Part shown: positions 17,483 through 27,697 of the stretch, piece after piece | How positions within the stretch are numbered: the first letter of the stretch is position 1 | Layout: the number at the start of each line of letters is the position of its first letter | Assembly (NCBI GenBank): GCA_019420275.1 | Contig: JAHZHN010000002.1 | Coordinates: 161,691-225,690, forward strand | Reading direction: 5' to 3' | Origin: Clostridiales bacterium | Lineage (GTDB): Bacteria > Bacillota > Clostridia > Lachnospirales > Lachnospiraceae | DNA length: 64,000 bases | Program-made: the position numbers and the translations under genes | The notes under the pieces: generated by a model | Told to the model about the DNA's origin: nothing | Databases searched by the model: none | The model's input: only the letters and a program-made list of their open reading frames with translations

Positions 17483-18538
17483 CTAAAACTTACCAATCAT
17501 GAACTTCGCCTTCTTGTTAATAAATGTAATAATGGAATATTCCAGAATCAAGACAATTGCCAGCGCTCCCAGGCTGTCCAGATAGTATCTCCATGACAAC
17601 ACTTCCACAGCTCCTGATATTTCATGCCATCCTGCTGTTCCAATTGCAAGAATATAAAAAGGGCGCTGCGTTGACATAAGAATCAATGAATTTTTTCCAA
17701 AGTAATTTAAAATTGGAAAGCTCCAGTACTGTTCCAAAAACTGAAAAACAAGCAAAGCACCAAAGGAACCCAGAATTCCTCCAATAAAAAACAGTTCCGG
17801 ACGGATTCCAAATTCCATATGATTCATGTCTACGTCCATGTTCTGCTGTGACATATAAATATTAGCTGCAGAAAAAATGATTCCGACCAGAAACAGAATT
17901 TTTCCGTTTTGAATCTGACGGCACACTTTACATCCTAAATATCCGATATATAAATACCATAATGCCACGATTGTTTTTCCTATAGGAAATAGTACAAAGG
18001 AAACCCTTTCATACCAAAGTGGTGACAATGCCAGCTGCAGCTGTTCCAAATATCCGCCAAACCATGTAGCAATCAGCGGCGGGATCAAAACCACCAGAAG
18101 TTTCACCGCTTTCGGAGCATAGCGAATCAGGCAGAAAAACAGAATTTCCGCAAAAAACAAAACCGGCAAAAACCAAAGAGCAAAAATACCTCTCAAAGTA
18201 ATGGTTGCAAAAATATAGGATTTGATAGAATCCATATTGACCGTATGCTGCATGACCATTGCCCAATAACGAAAGGCAATCCCAAATGCACTAAACAGCA
18301 GATACGGCACGATCAAGGATTTGATCAGTTTAAAAATATATCTTTTGAGCGACTGCTTCTGATAAGAATCTGTAAAGCAGATCAAATATCCTGCTGCGAC
18401 AAAGAAAATACTTAATTTCATAGATGACATCCATTGATCTAGGGGATTTGCCAAAGTTGTTACATGCCCCAAAGTTACCATCAAAATTCCTAACCCCTTA
18501 CACAAGTCAATATACTTTATCCGCTTTTTCTCTTTCAT
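17483..18538 (-). CDS. Acyltransferase 3 family membrane protein
   Basis: A 351-residue membrane protein with about ten hydrophobic segments. The N-terminus RIKYIDLCKGLGILMVTLGHV carries the family D...KG...V..GH block, where the His is essential. Relatives acetylate glycans on the outer face of the membrane; others are putative succinyl- or lipid-linked acyltransferases. It lies between the tag exporter promoter and the terminator of the giant GT2-TagF gene, so it is its own short unit. O-acetylation of the local polymer is a fair guess, but the acceptor is unknown. Confidence 0.82.
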   Translation of the reverse strand: MKEKKRIKYIDLCKGLGILMVTLGHVTTLANPLDQWMSSMKLSIFFVAAGYLICFTDSYQKQSLKRYIFKLIKSLIVPYLLFSAFGIAFRYWAMVMQHTVNMDSIKSYIFATITLRGIFALWFLPVLFFAEILFFCLIRYAPKAVKLLVVLIPPLIATWFGGYLEQLQLALSPLWYERVSFVLFPIGKTIVALWYLYIGYLGCKVCRQIQNGKILFLVGIIFSAANIYMSQQNMDVDMNHMEFGIRPELFFIGGILGSFGALLVFQFLEQYWSFPILNYFGKNSLILMSTQRPFYILAIGTAGWHEISGAVEVLSWRYYLDSLGALAIVLILEYSIITFINKKAKFMIGKF

Positions 18539-18673
18539 TTTTCATACCCTTTATTCTTTCTATTTCATTATTTACTACTCCCTCTTTAGATATTCTCCTC
18601 TACTTCTCGCTCTTACTATTTCACATAACTTTAACATATTTGTAATATTTTCGCAATATTATTTAACATTTCA

Positions 18674-18705
18674 TCAAAAAAGAGCAGACCTTCGCTGCCT
18701 GCTCT
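18674..18705 (-). terminator. Intrinsic terminator of the giant GT2-TagF gene
   Basis: The stem AGAGCAG / CTGCTCT (18699-18705 with 18681-18687) is followed by TTTTTTG on the minus strand, 11 bases past the stop. Confidence 0.8.
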
Positions 18706-18715
18706 CTGTTAAAAA

Positions 18716-21700
18716 CTAATGGCTTGTCATTATTTTAAATACTTTTTCTGATGACTGACCGCATTCATATTCTATGTATTTTTTATTAAATGCATCAACT
18801 CTTTCTTTTGATTCTGCAATTGTTGTATCCAGATTTTCTATCGCATCGATCACTTCATCTGATGTAAACAATACCGGACCCGGAGATTCCGTTTCAATGT
18901 CAATATTAAATCCTCTCAGATTATCTCTGTAATTTTCCAAGTCATAAGTAAAGAACAACATTGGACGATTTAACACCGCATAGTCAAACATAACAGAAGA
19001 ATAATCCGTAATTAATATATCAGTAATGATATATAAATCCTCTATTGACTGATAATCCGTCAGATCATATACAAATCCATCTTCTGGAACTCCCTGCCAA
19101 TTTTTTGCTGAAAAATGATGAAGCCTAAGAATCAATGCATATTCATCGGAAAACTTCTCCTTCATTTTTTCTAAATCAAGCATGAGATCAAAACGATTTT
19201 TTACTCTCCATGTTGGCGCATACATAATAATCTTCTTATCTTCCGGCAGTCCAAGTTTTCTCTTCATCTCTTTCTTTATTTCCGGATTATCTGAATGATA
19301 TAAAATATCTGTCCTTGGATATCCTGTATTCATATATTCTTTATCAAACTTGAATGCTGACGGCGCAAGATCTGCCACAAATTTACTCTGAACAATTAAA
19401 TAATTCCACCGTTTACATTTTCTAACGTAGTTCTCCACACTGGCCTTCGTAGGAAAATCTCCCGGAACATCCAATCCAATTGTTTTCAGTGGAGTTCCAT
19501 GCATTGTCTGCACTTCTATCTGATTACTCCTTTTTACAAAGGCATCCTCAAAATTGACATTATTTACGAAATATTTAGCTCGTGCCATATAATAGAGATA
19601 CTTTAGTGATTGTCTTCTTACACGAACGCCATTTCCAACAATTGGTGTATGCTCATCTTTAAATGACCAGATACAAGTATAATCAGGATGATTTTTATCA
19701 ATATATTCATATAAATATCTCGGATTACAGCTGTATTTTGCTCCCCACATGGATTCAAATACAACCCATTTCTTTTTTAACGGAAGCAGACGAAGAATCG
19801 GACATAAAAATTTATTCAATAAAGCTCTCTTCTTCGGTCCCTTGGTCCAAAATTCTTTAAGCTGTAATGTATTCAGCAAAAAGCCATCTGTCTCCTGATC
19901 GATGACCAAACGGTATCTCCATTTCTTTTCAAAATATTTTTCATCTACACATTTGTCTCCGCCCTTTACTTCATAGTCCATTACATGGCCTGTTTCTGAA
20001 GTATACTCAATACAGATCTGACGTTTCTTTGCATAAAGATTTTTAACAACTTCTTCCTGTTTTAAATCAATATCAAATTTAACAATACAGTCCTTACCCT
20101 GTGCTGTAACATCTGCCTTACCCAGAATAATTCTGTCTTCAATCAACTGGTCTTCCACATATAAGACAGCTGATACCGGAATCTGCGGCAGATTATCCAT
20201 CCGATACACAACTTCTGCTTCGTACAAAGCCTCCCTTTTTTGCTGTAAGCTCCTGAGAACAGGTACCGCATTCCTCTGAAAAATATAATATTGATAATCA
20301 TTTGGAATTTCTTCTATTAGCTGTACATCTTTTTCTTGTGAAAAAGTTCTCTTCTTTTCGGCACACAATACCGGTACATAACGATTTTTCTTTTTAACCG
20401 CAATGTACATTTTTTCCTGCGGCAGATCTTTCAAATAGATCATTACTTGGTTTCCTTCAACCTGTGCCGGAAGCTGCTCGCCCTTATGGTAACTAAATGC
20501 TGTATAAAGATTTCCTACCTTTTCAGACAATTGTAATTTCAAAATACCATTTGTAATTTCACTCTTCTCAATTTCAACATTATCTCTTTGTACATCGAAT
20601 TTCAAATCATGACGATGCATAGATTTCAGCCGTACCAATAAATGATTCTTAAAATATGTCTCCTGTGACAGCCGTTCTTCCAGTTTTCCGGCGAATCCTC
20701 TTAATACAAATTCTCGTTTCCAGTCTTCATTTTCATAGCTCATCAGCAGATGATATTCACCATTTAAATTATTCTTAATAATATCGTTGTTTACATCAAT
20801 TGTAATACGATAACCCGCACCTTTATAATTTCTATAATAAAGCTGTTTTGCCGTAGTATCTAATTTAAATCTAAACCGTTCCTGAGCTTCTGCCGACTTT
20901 ATTCCTTCTGTCTGTACAGGAATTCTCTCTCCTGTATCCAGTCTGCATAAATATGCCTGCAATTTTTGTTTTTTCGTATTTGGAACCGAAATTCCCATCA
21001 TAAATACATAGCCTTCAACAATGCATTTATCATCTTTCCATTCAATATTCTGAATAATTCTGGTCATTCTTCGCTCTGCAAGAGCAGAAGTCATATCAGA
21101 CCGATCTTTCGGAATCAAATCCTTAGGAAAATGCCCTATATATTTTCCATTTTGTTTTGTAATCCTCGCATCATTAAAATTATCCAATTCATACTGGCGC
21201 AATTTCATTAATCGGTCTACATCTAAATCCATCAAAGCCCTATATTCTTCTCTTGCCATCACCGGTAATTTATCAATGGTTTCAAGCGGAATCGCTTCTT
21301 CAATATAGTCTTTAATATAATGCATCATTTTTAATGCCTGCTCATCAGATAAATAAAGACATGTATTCATGAAGATCTTCATATCAATGAACAGCCATTT
21401 ATAATGTTTTGCTTCCCATAAATTCTCTTCTTTCACATTCTCTTTAAAGAATTGATCTACCATCTGCAGAACTTTAATTCGATCTCTGAGATTTTTAAAA
21501 TCATCTGCTCTTTGTGTGATGGATTTATTTGCACCATCTCGTATCCTCCACTGATAGCAAACATCCTGAACAACTGTTACATTATTTGCCAAATAATGCA
21601 TTGGAATCGTAACAGGAATATCTTCATATAAAATTCTTTCAGGGAATTTAAATCCATACTTATCCCAAAAATCCTTACGAATTAATTTATTCCATGATGT

Positions 21701-22171
21701 TGTATCATAAATCAGATGAGGATTTTCCTTTATATGTGTTTTATCAACATACTTCTGAAATGCAATTTCTTGAAGGTTGGAAATTGTATCGTTTTCACCT
21801 TTCAGGCGGCATACATGTCCAACTACCATATCACTTTGATTTCTTTCTGCCGCTAAATACATCCTTTCATATGCATAATCAGGAACGATATCATCCGAAT
21901 CTAAAAAAATAATATATTTTCCTTCTGCATATTTAATTCCAGTATTTCTAGCATTGCCCAAACCACCATTCTTTTGACGTACATATAAAAAATTATCATA
22001 TTTTTCTGCGTAAGATTTGGCAATATCACTACTTCCATCTAATGAACCATCGTCTACCATAACGACCTGAAGCTCTTCCAGTGTCTGTTCTGCTACAGAA
22101 TCTAAACATGCCTCCAGATACTCTTCCACATTATAGATAGGAATAATAACACTTACTTTAACTTCTTTCAT
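18716..22171 (-). CDS. Giant bifunctional GT2 glycosyltransferase / CDP-glycerol glycerophosphotransferase
   Basis: At 1151 residues it combines two enzyme domains. An N-terminal GT2 (about 1-330) has VSVIIPIYNVEEYLEACL, VDDGSLDGSS and FLDSDD. A middle region (about 380-760) is beta-rich with no motif I recognise. A C-terminal TagF-like domain (about 770-1151) has TMHGTPLKTIGLD and ITDYSSVMFDYAVLNRPM. Similar GT2-TagF fusions act in teichoic-type polymers with alternating sugar and glycerol phosphate. The two active sites on one chain fit repeat-unit synthesis, though that is inference. ATG at 22171 follows CTAGGAGC. The gene is monocistronic, with a promoter at 22213-22241 and its own terminator. 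Confidence 0.88.
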   Translation of the reverse strand: MKEVKVSVIIPIYNVEEYLEACLDSVAEQTLEELQVVMVDDGSLDGSSDIAKSYAEKYDNFLYVRQKNGGLGNARNTGIKYAEGKYIIFLDSDDIVPDYAYERMYLAAERNQSDMVVGHVCRLKGENDTISNLQEIAFQKYVDKTHIKENPHLIYDTTSWNKLIRKDFWDKYGFKFPERILYEDIPVTIPMHYLANNVTVVQDVCYQWRIRDGANKSITQRADDFKNLRDRIKVLQMVDQFFKENVKEENLWEAKHYKWLFIDMKIFMNTCLYLSDEQALKMMHYIKDYIEEAIPLETIDKLPVMAREEYRALMDLDVDRLMKLRQYELDNFNDARITKQNGKYIGHFPKDLIPKDRSDMTSALAERRMTRIIQNIEWKDDKCIVEGYVFMMGISVPNTKKQKLQAYLCRLDTGERIPVQTEGIKSAEAQERFRFKLDTTAKQLYYRNYKGAGYRITIDVNNDIIKNNLNGEYHLLMSYENEDWKREFVLRGFAGKLEERLSQETYFKNHLLVRLKSMHRHDLKFDVQRDNVEIEKSEITNGILKLQLSEKVGNLYTAFSYHKGEQLPAQVEGNQVMIYLKDLPQEKMYIAVKKKNRYVPVLCAEKKRTFSQEKDVQLIEEIPNDYQYYIFQRNAVPVLRSLQQKREALYEAEVVYRMDNLPQIPVSAVLYVEDQLIEDRIILGKADVTAQGKDCIVKFDIDLKQEEVVKNLYAKKRQICIEYTSETGHVMDYEVKGGDKCVDEKYFEKKWRYRLVIDQETDGFLLNTLQLKEFWTKGPKKRALLNKFLCPILRLLPLKKKWVVFESMWGAKYSCNPRYLYEYIDKNHPDYTCIWSFKDEHTPIVGNGVRVRRQSLKYLYYMARAKYFVNNVNFEDAFVKRSNQIEVQTMHGTPLKTIGLDVPGDFPTKASVENYVRKCKRWNYLIVQSKFVADLAPSAFKFDKEYMNTGYPRTDILYHSDNPEIKKEMKRKLGLPEDKKIIMYAPTWRVKNRFDLMLDLEKMKEKFSDEYALILRLHHFSAKNWQGVPEDGFVYDLTDYQSIEDLYIITDILITDYSSVMFDYAVLNRPMLFFTYDLENYRDNLRGFNIDIETESPGPVLFTSDEVIDAIENLDTTIAESKERVDAFNKKYIEYECGQSSEKVFKIMTSH

Positions 22172-22212
22172 TTTTGCTCCTAGTTTAACATTTTTTTAAC
22201 TTTTGTATCCTT

Positions 22213-22241
22213 ATTGTAACATCCTGGTAAAATAAAAACAA
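22213..22241 (-). promoter_or_regulatory. Promoter of the GT2-TagF gene
   Basis: TTGTTT (22236-22241), 17 bases and TACAAT (22213-22218) lie on the minus strand, 41 bases before the start. Confidence 0.5.
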
Positions 22242-22253
22242 TAGTACGACTTA

Positions 22254-23339
22254 TTATATCAAATTTAGCCGAAGTGCTACGATATTTTTAATTTTTCCTG
22301 ATATATGATCAAAGTGAATAATTTTCTTTATAAATTCTACTGCCAGTGAACTTAAAACTGAAACTATAATCAAAACAATATAGTCTATCCATGCATAATA
22401 GAAGGAATAGATAAAATCATGGAAAAAGATTGCCCGGAACATCGTATGAATCAAAAACATATTCATTGAATGTTTTCCTAAAAATTTGAGTACAGCAACT
22501 AACGGTTTACACCACATAAGAAACATATAACTAATTAATATTACATATGCTGGAGCAAGGCCTTCCCATAAATATAAAAATTTCATTCCGAATCCGCCGC
22601 TTTGACGGAATTTAACAATAATCCCCATCCCAATTATCATACAAATGCAATATATAACTTTTTTCATTGTACTCTGTTTCAAATATTTCTCTTTGATTTT
22701 TACAAATAAATCATGCTCAGCAATATATATTCCCAGACAATAACAGAAAAGCCACCTGACTAAATCTGTAAACGGGAGGTCCAATGCAGTTGGAATCAGG
22801 ACTGCCGCTGCCAGTACTAATCCATGATAACGTTCAATTAATTGTTTAAATAATGGAAATAGTATAATCAATAATACAGCCAGACTCATATACCACCATG
22901 TAGGGCAAAATGTTGGCGTATCAAATAAGTGTGCTAATCCTAAAGCATCAATCACAAAATAAATCCAAGCATACGTCCCTTTTCCGTATATATATTCAAA
23001 TCGGCCAGTAAAAACAGAAGCAATTTGTATAATCAAAAAGACCAAAATAAATCCAAGCATCAAAGATAAATAACGCTTTAAAATATATTTTCTCATGTCA
23101 TAACTCGTTTTAATTCTATCCTTACAGGAAGCCATCATCCCATATCCTGTTAAAAGGACAAATACACCAACACATATTTTGCAGAATTTTGCAACATATA
23201 CAAAGATATCTTCTGTAAAAGGATAAAAATTAATAGCTGAATCCAACCATCTATCTGGGCCCAGATAATTATGGTGGAAAAACATAAGCAAGATTGCAAT
23301 CCCTTTCATACATAATGTATGATCCTTTGTAAACTTCAT
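22254..23339 (-). CDS. Acyltransferase 3 family membrane protein
   Basis: A 361-residue polytopic protein. The N-terminus is KFTKDHTLCMKGIAILLMFFHHNY, with the KGI and HH pattern of acyltransferase-3 proteins. About ten hydrophobic segments follow. It is the last gene of the GT2/DUF6020/DUF6020 unit, 42 bases after the upstream stop. Its divergence from the other acyltransferase at 17483-18538 suggests a different acceptor. The likely role is O-acylation of a cell-surface glycan. Confidence 0.8.
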   Translation of the reverse strand: MKFTKDHTLCMKGIAILLMFFHHNYLGPDRWLDSAINFYPFTEDIFVYVAKFCKICVGVFVLLTGYGMMASCKDRIKTSYDMRKYILKRYLSLMLGFILVFLIIQIASVFTGRFEYIYGKGTYAWIYFVIDALGLAHLFDTPTFCPTWWYMSLAVLLIILFPLFKQLIERYHGLVLAAAVLIPTALDLPFTDLVRWLFCYCLGIYIAEHDLFVKIKEKYLKQSTMKKVIYCICMIIGMGIIVKFRQSGGFGMKFLYLWEGLAPAYVILISYMFLMWCKPLVAVLKFLGKHSMNMFLIHTMFRAIFFHDFIYSFYYAWIDYIVLIIVSVLSSLAVEFIKKIIHFDHISGKIKNIVALRLNLI

Positions 23340-23381
23340 AACAAACCTCTTTTCCTTGCAATAGATTAAAAATACTTATTT

Positions 23382-25004
23382 CTAATTCCTTTCCCCTATC
23401 CTTTTATTTTTTGCATTACTTTTTGGATTAACCAAAAATCCCAGATATAATATCCAAGTACTCATCAACGGCAGCATATAGCGAAGGTCTCCGTTTACCG
23501 GTGATGCCAAACATATAAAAAATGAAATCCAAAACGGAATAAATATCACCCAATACTTACGAAGCAATTTATCCTGGATTAAATATCCAAACATGATAAT
23601 AAAAAACCAATTGTATATCATTGGCTCCGTTAATAACTTCAAAGGTCCTTTGACATATATGTTTTTTACTATTCTTTCATAAAACAGTCTTGCTTTCTCT
23701 AATTTTGAATTAAACTTCAATTTATAATTCGTTGAGTATAAGCGATACCCTTCCGGCTGAACATTATAACCACAAGGATACTTTATCTTTGTTTTATAAC
23801 TATAGTAACCATATGTTCCATTCAATGTAGCCTTTATGTAAGTCCCCGGATGTTTTAGAAACTGCTGTCCCCAAACTCTAAAATAATTTTTTAAATATTC
23901 ATCCTTCTTTTTATAGGTATTCTTTACTGGATCTGATATATTAGGATCGTATTTTTGTGCTATTACTTTATAATTTAGTACTTTTTCGATAGCACGCCTT
24001 TCTTCCTTTGTGACTTCTGTGTGATGTTCTTTTACATATCTGGCTGTTTGCTGAAATGGAATTGACAGCATTTCCTGCTTTCCACCTGGTATGACTCCAA
24101 AAACCGGAAGCAGCGCATTATATCCTGTCCAAAAAGCAATAATCATAAAAAAGATTATAACACAATTTCGCCTATATTTTCTACAAAGCCATATTAGACC
24201 TGCCACTGTTGCTATTGCAATATAGAAACCATTATGCCTTATTAAACATAATGTTAAACATATTACACTAAATTTAAAAATCTGTCTTTTACTCTGAAAA
24301 AAATCCTCATAACTGACAACAATATCAAATAAATACAGGATAAAAAGATAAAATACAGGATAGAACAATGTATCTTTCACTAAAGTTCTTGCATAAGCTG
24401 ACCATAATGGATATATACAAAAAAAGAGCAGACCTATCCATCGTATAGAATAATATACTTCATTTCTTTTCATCCATTTAAATCCTAATGCAATCATGCC
24501 AGAGGAAAATAAAAGTACAAAAGCAAGATACAATGCTACTCCCATTTCAAATTTGCCTATATTTTTCATAGGAATTACAATCACAGATTCAATCAATGTA
24601 GTTAAAATAGGATGATGATTGCTCCATTGTCCTGTCGAAAACTGTTCCAGCTGATTAACTGCATCATAGGTAAGACATCCCGGATAATATAAAATATAGT
24701 TTGGCAGCCACACTATAATAAGAATCAGCCAGGTTTTTATCCCTGGATGTTGATCGAAAATTATTTTATTTATCTTCATTGTTTTATTATGAGGATCTTT
24801 TTTTCTCAGTGCATCCAAAACCCTGTATAAAAAACCAGTTACCAATAATACTGTCGCTGCAATCAGAATCAATTTCAAAATACCCCATGGGTCATTCTGA
24901 AATTGATATCCCCGGTCAAAATATTGTCCGCAGAAAAAACAAAAAGTAAATATTACAGCTAATGCAGCACAAATTACCATTCTAATTCTAATTCTTTTGT
25001 TCAT
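23382..25004 (-). CDS. DUF6020 family polytopic membrane protein (GT-C-like), copy 2
   Basis: A 540-residue membrane protein with about eleven hydrophobic segments. The first long outside loop reads YYPGCLTYDAVNQLEQF, then WSNHHPILTTLIE. An acidic residue in this loop is the hallmark of GT-C glycosyltransferases that use polyprenyl-phosphate sugars, so I suggest such a role without proof. It is a paralogue of the gene just upstream; the two share the YPxCxxxDxxxQ, NHHP and PGxKxEMLSxPxQQxAR segments. The start codon overlaps the end of that gene by 4 bases (ATGA). Confidence 0.7.
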   Translation of the reverse strand: MNKRIRIRMVICAALAVIFTFCFFCGQYFDRGYQFQNDPWGILKLILIAATVLLVTGFLYRVLDALRKKDPHNKTMKINKIIFDQHPGIKTWLILIIVWLPNYILYYPGCLTYDAVNQLEQFSTGQWSNHHPILTTLIESVIVIPMKNIGKFEMGVALYLAFVLLFSSGMIALGFKWMKRNEVYYSIRWIGLLFFCIYPLWSAYARTLVKDTLFYPVFYLFILYLFDIVVSYEDFFQSKRQIFKFSVICLTLCLIRHNGFYIAIATVAGLIWLCRKYRRNCVIIFFMIIAFWTGYNALLPVFGVIPGGKQEMLSIPFQQTARYVKEHHTEVTKEERRAIEKVLNYKVIAQKYDPNISDPVKNTYKKKDEYLKNYFRVWGQQFLKHPGTYIKATLNGTYGYYSYKTKIKYPCGYNVQPEGYRLYSTNYKLKFNSKLEKARLFYERIVKNIYVKGPLKLLTEPMIYNWFFIIMFGYLIQDKLLRKYWVIFIPFWISFFICLASPVNGDLRYMLPLMSTWILYLGFLVNPKSNAKNKRIGERN

Positions 25005-26662
25005 TTTCTCCTTCTCTCTATCATCAGCAATCCCAAATATAATGGGATACAGATAATAAAAAAGTATACATACCGCATATATACTACTGGTCCCAGGAAA
25101 TTAATTGCTATATTTCCCATGATCAATCCAAAGCTCCAAAACAGTCGGTATTTTCTATCCACAAGACATTTTACAGTCAATACAATAAACACGCACATGT
25201 AAAATCCTATATTGACTGTCCAGCCCAAAATCTTACTATGTTGAATCTTTGTTACAATTTTATATAATTGATCTCTTTGATCTTTAAACCTTTGATTATT
25301 CTTAACACCTAGAATTTCTCCATTATTAGCGGTTATTCCGTTATAATAGACATAAGCAGCACTTTCAGAATACCTTTCGTAATAAATATATTGATATGAA
25401 TTATTTATTGCAGCTTGTATATATGTTAATGGGCATTTCCTTAAATATTTCAGCCATACTTTGAATAATTCTTTTTCTTCTGACTTTGATAGATTCAAAT
25501 TATAATAATTTTTTATTGGATCTGCTCTTTTGGGATCATACCGTTTTATAATTTCATGATAATCTCTGCCAGAACATAATGCAGTTTCTATTATATCTAA
25601 GTCATCCTGCTCTACCTCTCCCTCTTTCACCACTCTTGCAATCTGCTGCAAAGGAACTGAAAGCATTTCTCTTTTACTTCCTGGCGCTATATCCAGTATC
25701 GGAAAAATCATTTTCGGCAAAACTATCCCCAAAAAGAAGACTGGAATTCCAAAAGAGATTAATATTTTCTTTCGGTATCCCTTCATTAAAACCAGGATAA
25801 TAAATAACATTACGAAAAGTAAATAAACTCCATTGTTACGTAAAAGTCCCATAATAGTAAAGTTCACAATGTTCCAAAAAACAAACCTCTTCGTCAATAC
25901 TTTCTGCGGTTTTTCCACCATCTGTATGATTCTTATGGTACTATAAAAAATCCAAACATTAAACAATGTGTCTTTGCATAAAGTAGTGGCTGTGAACCCA
26001 TGAATGGGCCATAAACCATAAAATGCTGCAGCAAAATATAAGAATTTTTTAGAGACATTTCTTTTTTTCATATACAATACTGCATATGAAAATACCGTTG
26101 CCATTAAAATGGTCTGCAAAACAACCATCCCAAACAATCCGATTCCAATATTATGAATCTGCTTTCCTATCCAAACAAAAGTCCCAACAATCAGAGTATG
26201 AAATACTGGATGATGATTATTCCAAAATGATTCTGTCGGATTAGGAAGATTTACATATCGCTGTGTCCAGCACATAGAATCGATATGGAAAAATTGTCCT
26301 ATCTGGTCCATAACATCAGGATTCATAGAACACGGATACAAAATTACAATATATGGAAGCCATAATACTATAAATAATATAGCTAATTTTATAACTTGTT
26401 TTTTCTTAATTTTGTAGTCTGTATCTATTTCATCTTGTTTGCTATTTTGTATTACTCTCCAAAATATCTTAATTATTATAAAAAACAAAATTGCAACCAA
26501 AACAGTAAAAGAAAAAAAGAAAATTCTGCTTTCAAAATTTTGAAACCATATATCCCAAGAGTCATATTTTGAAAAGCTGTATCCTAACACCTGTAAAACT
26601 GACAAAAGAGCAGCTGTTATGGCTGCCCCAATGTTCTCTCGTCTCTTGTTATTCACTTTCAT
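25001..26662 (-). CDS. DUF6020 family polytopic membrane protein (GT-C-like), copy 1
   Basis: A 553-residue paralogue of the next gene. Matching segments include YPCSMNPDVMDQIGQFF, FWNNHHPVFHTLI, PGSKREMLSVPLQQIARVVKE and KRYDPKRADPIKN. I infer a GT-C-like extracytoplasmic sugar transferase from the Asp-bearing first loop and the adjacent GT2 gene that could make a polyprenyl-phosphate sugar. The GT2 stop overlaps its start by 14 bases. The tandem duplicate may add two sugars or act on two acceptors. Confidence 0.7.
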   Translation of the reverse strand: MKVNNKRRENIGAAITAALLSVLQVLGYSFSKYDSWDIWFQNFESRIFFFSFTVLVAILFFIIIKIFWRVIQNSKQDEIDTDYKIKKKQVIKLAILFIVLWLPYIVILYPCSMNPDVMDQIGQFFHIDSMCWTQRYVNLPNPTESFWNNHHPVFHTLIVGTFVWIGKQIHNIGIGLFGMVVLQTILMATVFSYAVLYMKKRNVSKKFLYFAAAFYGLWPIHGFTATTLCKDTLFNVWIFYSTIRIIQMVEKPQKVLTKRFVFWNIVNFTIMGLLRNNGVYLLFVMLFIILVLMKGYRKKILISFGIPVFFLGIVLPKMIFPILDIAPGSKREMLSVPLQQIARVVKEGEVEQDDLDIIETALCSGRDYHEIIKRYDPKRADPIKNYYNLNLSKSEEKELFKVWLKYLRKCPLTYIQAAINNSYQYIYYERYSESAAYVYYNGITANNGEILGVKNNQRFKDQRDQLYKIVTKIQHSKILGWTVNIGFYMCVFIVLTVKCLVDRKYRLFWSFGLIMGNIAINFLGPVVYMRYVYFFIICIPLYLGLLMIERRRK

Positions 26663-27590
26663 TCATTCTTTCTCCTCTTTGAACCATCTGTAATTTAAAT
26701 TCAAAATCTTGCTTATTTTTCTGCACGAGCGTATTTAAGATTAAACCGGCGAAAAAGGACTGCAACGCTGCTATTGTAATAAAGCCACTAACAATCAACG
26801 TTGGAAAATTTGGTACTAATCCGGTTTTTAAATATGTAATAAATACTGGAATAAATGCTATTGCTGCTATTATAATCAACAGCATTGATAATATTCCAAA
26901 AAATCCAAATGGTTTATAATCCCTATATAATTTCATAATTGTTCTTAAAACTTTAAAACCATCGGAATATGTATTCAGTTTTGACTCACTTCCCTCAGGC
27001 CGATCCCGGTATTCAATGACAACATTATCTACTTTCATATTTTTATCCACTGCATGAATACTCATCTCAGTTTCTATTTCAAAACCTTTTGATAGTACAG
27101 GGAATGTTTTCACAAATTGATAGCTAAAAGCTCTGTAACCTGTCATAATATCTCTAATGCTGCTTTTAAATAATCGATTAATGGTTCCTCTTACTAAACT
27201 ATTTCCCATGTTGTGAAACGGTCTCTTATTTTCTTCAAAATACGTAGATGACAGACGATCTCCAACCACCATATCAGACTGTTCTTCTAAAACTTTTTTT
27301 ACCATTTCTCGGCCAAATTCTGCCGGATATGTATCATCTCCATCTATCAAAATATAACAATCCGCATCAATTTCCCGAAACATTCTACGAACAACATTTC
27401 CTTTACCCTGCATATATTCATGCCGAACAATTGCTCCAGCCTGTTTTGCTAATTCTACCGTTCTATCTGTAGAATTATTATCATACACATAAACAATTGC
27501 TTCTGGTAATTCTCTTTTCCAATCTGTTACTACCTTCTTGATTGTACGTTCCTCATTATAGCAAGGAACAAGTACCGCTATCCTATCCAT
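26649..27590 (-). CDS. GT2 polyprenyl-phosphate sugar synthase (DPM1/GtrB-like)
   Basis: The 313 residues comprise a GT2 catalytic domain (LVPCYNEERTI, VYDNNSTDRT, LIDGDDTYP, MTGYRAFS) and two C-terminal membrane helices (about 235-295). This is the layout of enzymes that load glucose, mannose or GlcNAc onto polyprenyl phosphate. The DPM1-like motif DGDDTYP favours that role. It heads an operon with two DUF6020 membrane proteins, the expected acceptors' transferases, and one acyltransferase. ATG at 27590 follows AGGAGGGAAAT. No GtrA flippase lies in this unit; the one at 37836 could serve it. Confidence 0.85.
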   Translation of the reverse strand: MDRIAVLVPCYNEERTIKKVVTDWKRELPEAIVYVYDNNSTDRTVELAKQAGAIVRHEYMQGKGNVVRRMFREIDADCYILIDGDDTYPAEFGREMVKKVLEEQSDMVVGDRLSSTYFEENKRPFHNMGNSLVRGTINRLFKSSIRDIMTGYRAFSYQFVKTFPVLSKGFEIETEMSIHAVDKNMKVDNVVIEYRDRPEGSESKLNTYSDGFKVLRTIMKLYRDYKPFGFFGILSMLLIIIAAIAFIPVFITYLKTGLVPNFPTLIVSGFITIAALQSFFAGLILNTLVQKNKQDFEFKLQMVQRGERMNESE

Positions 27591-27635
27591 ATTTCCCTCC
27601 TATCGTTTTAATTGAAAAATATATTTGTTCCAGCT

Positions 27636-27664
27636 ATTATATCAAAGTATACTAGGTAAGTAAA
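27636..27664 (-). promoter_or_regulatory. Promoter of the GT2-DUF6020 operon
   Basis: TTTACT (27659-27664), 17 bases and TATAAT (27636-27641) lie on the minus strand, 45 bases before the start. Confidence 0.6.
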
Positions 27665-27697
27665 TAGTCGTAACTTTTTTCTGCCTGTATAAATAAC

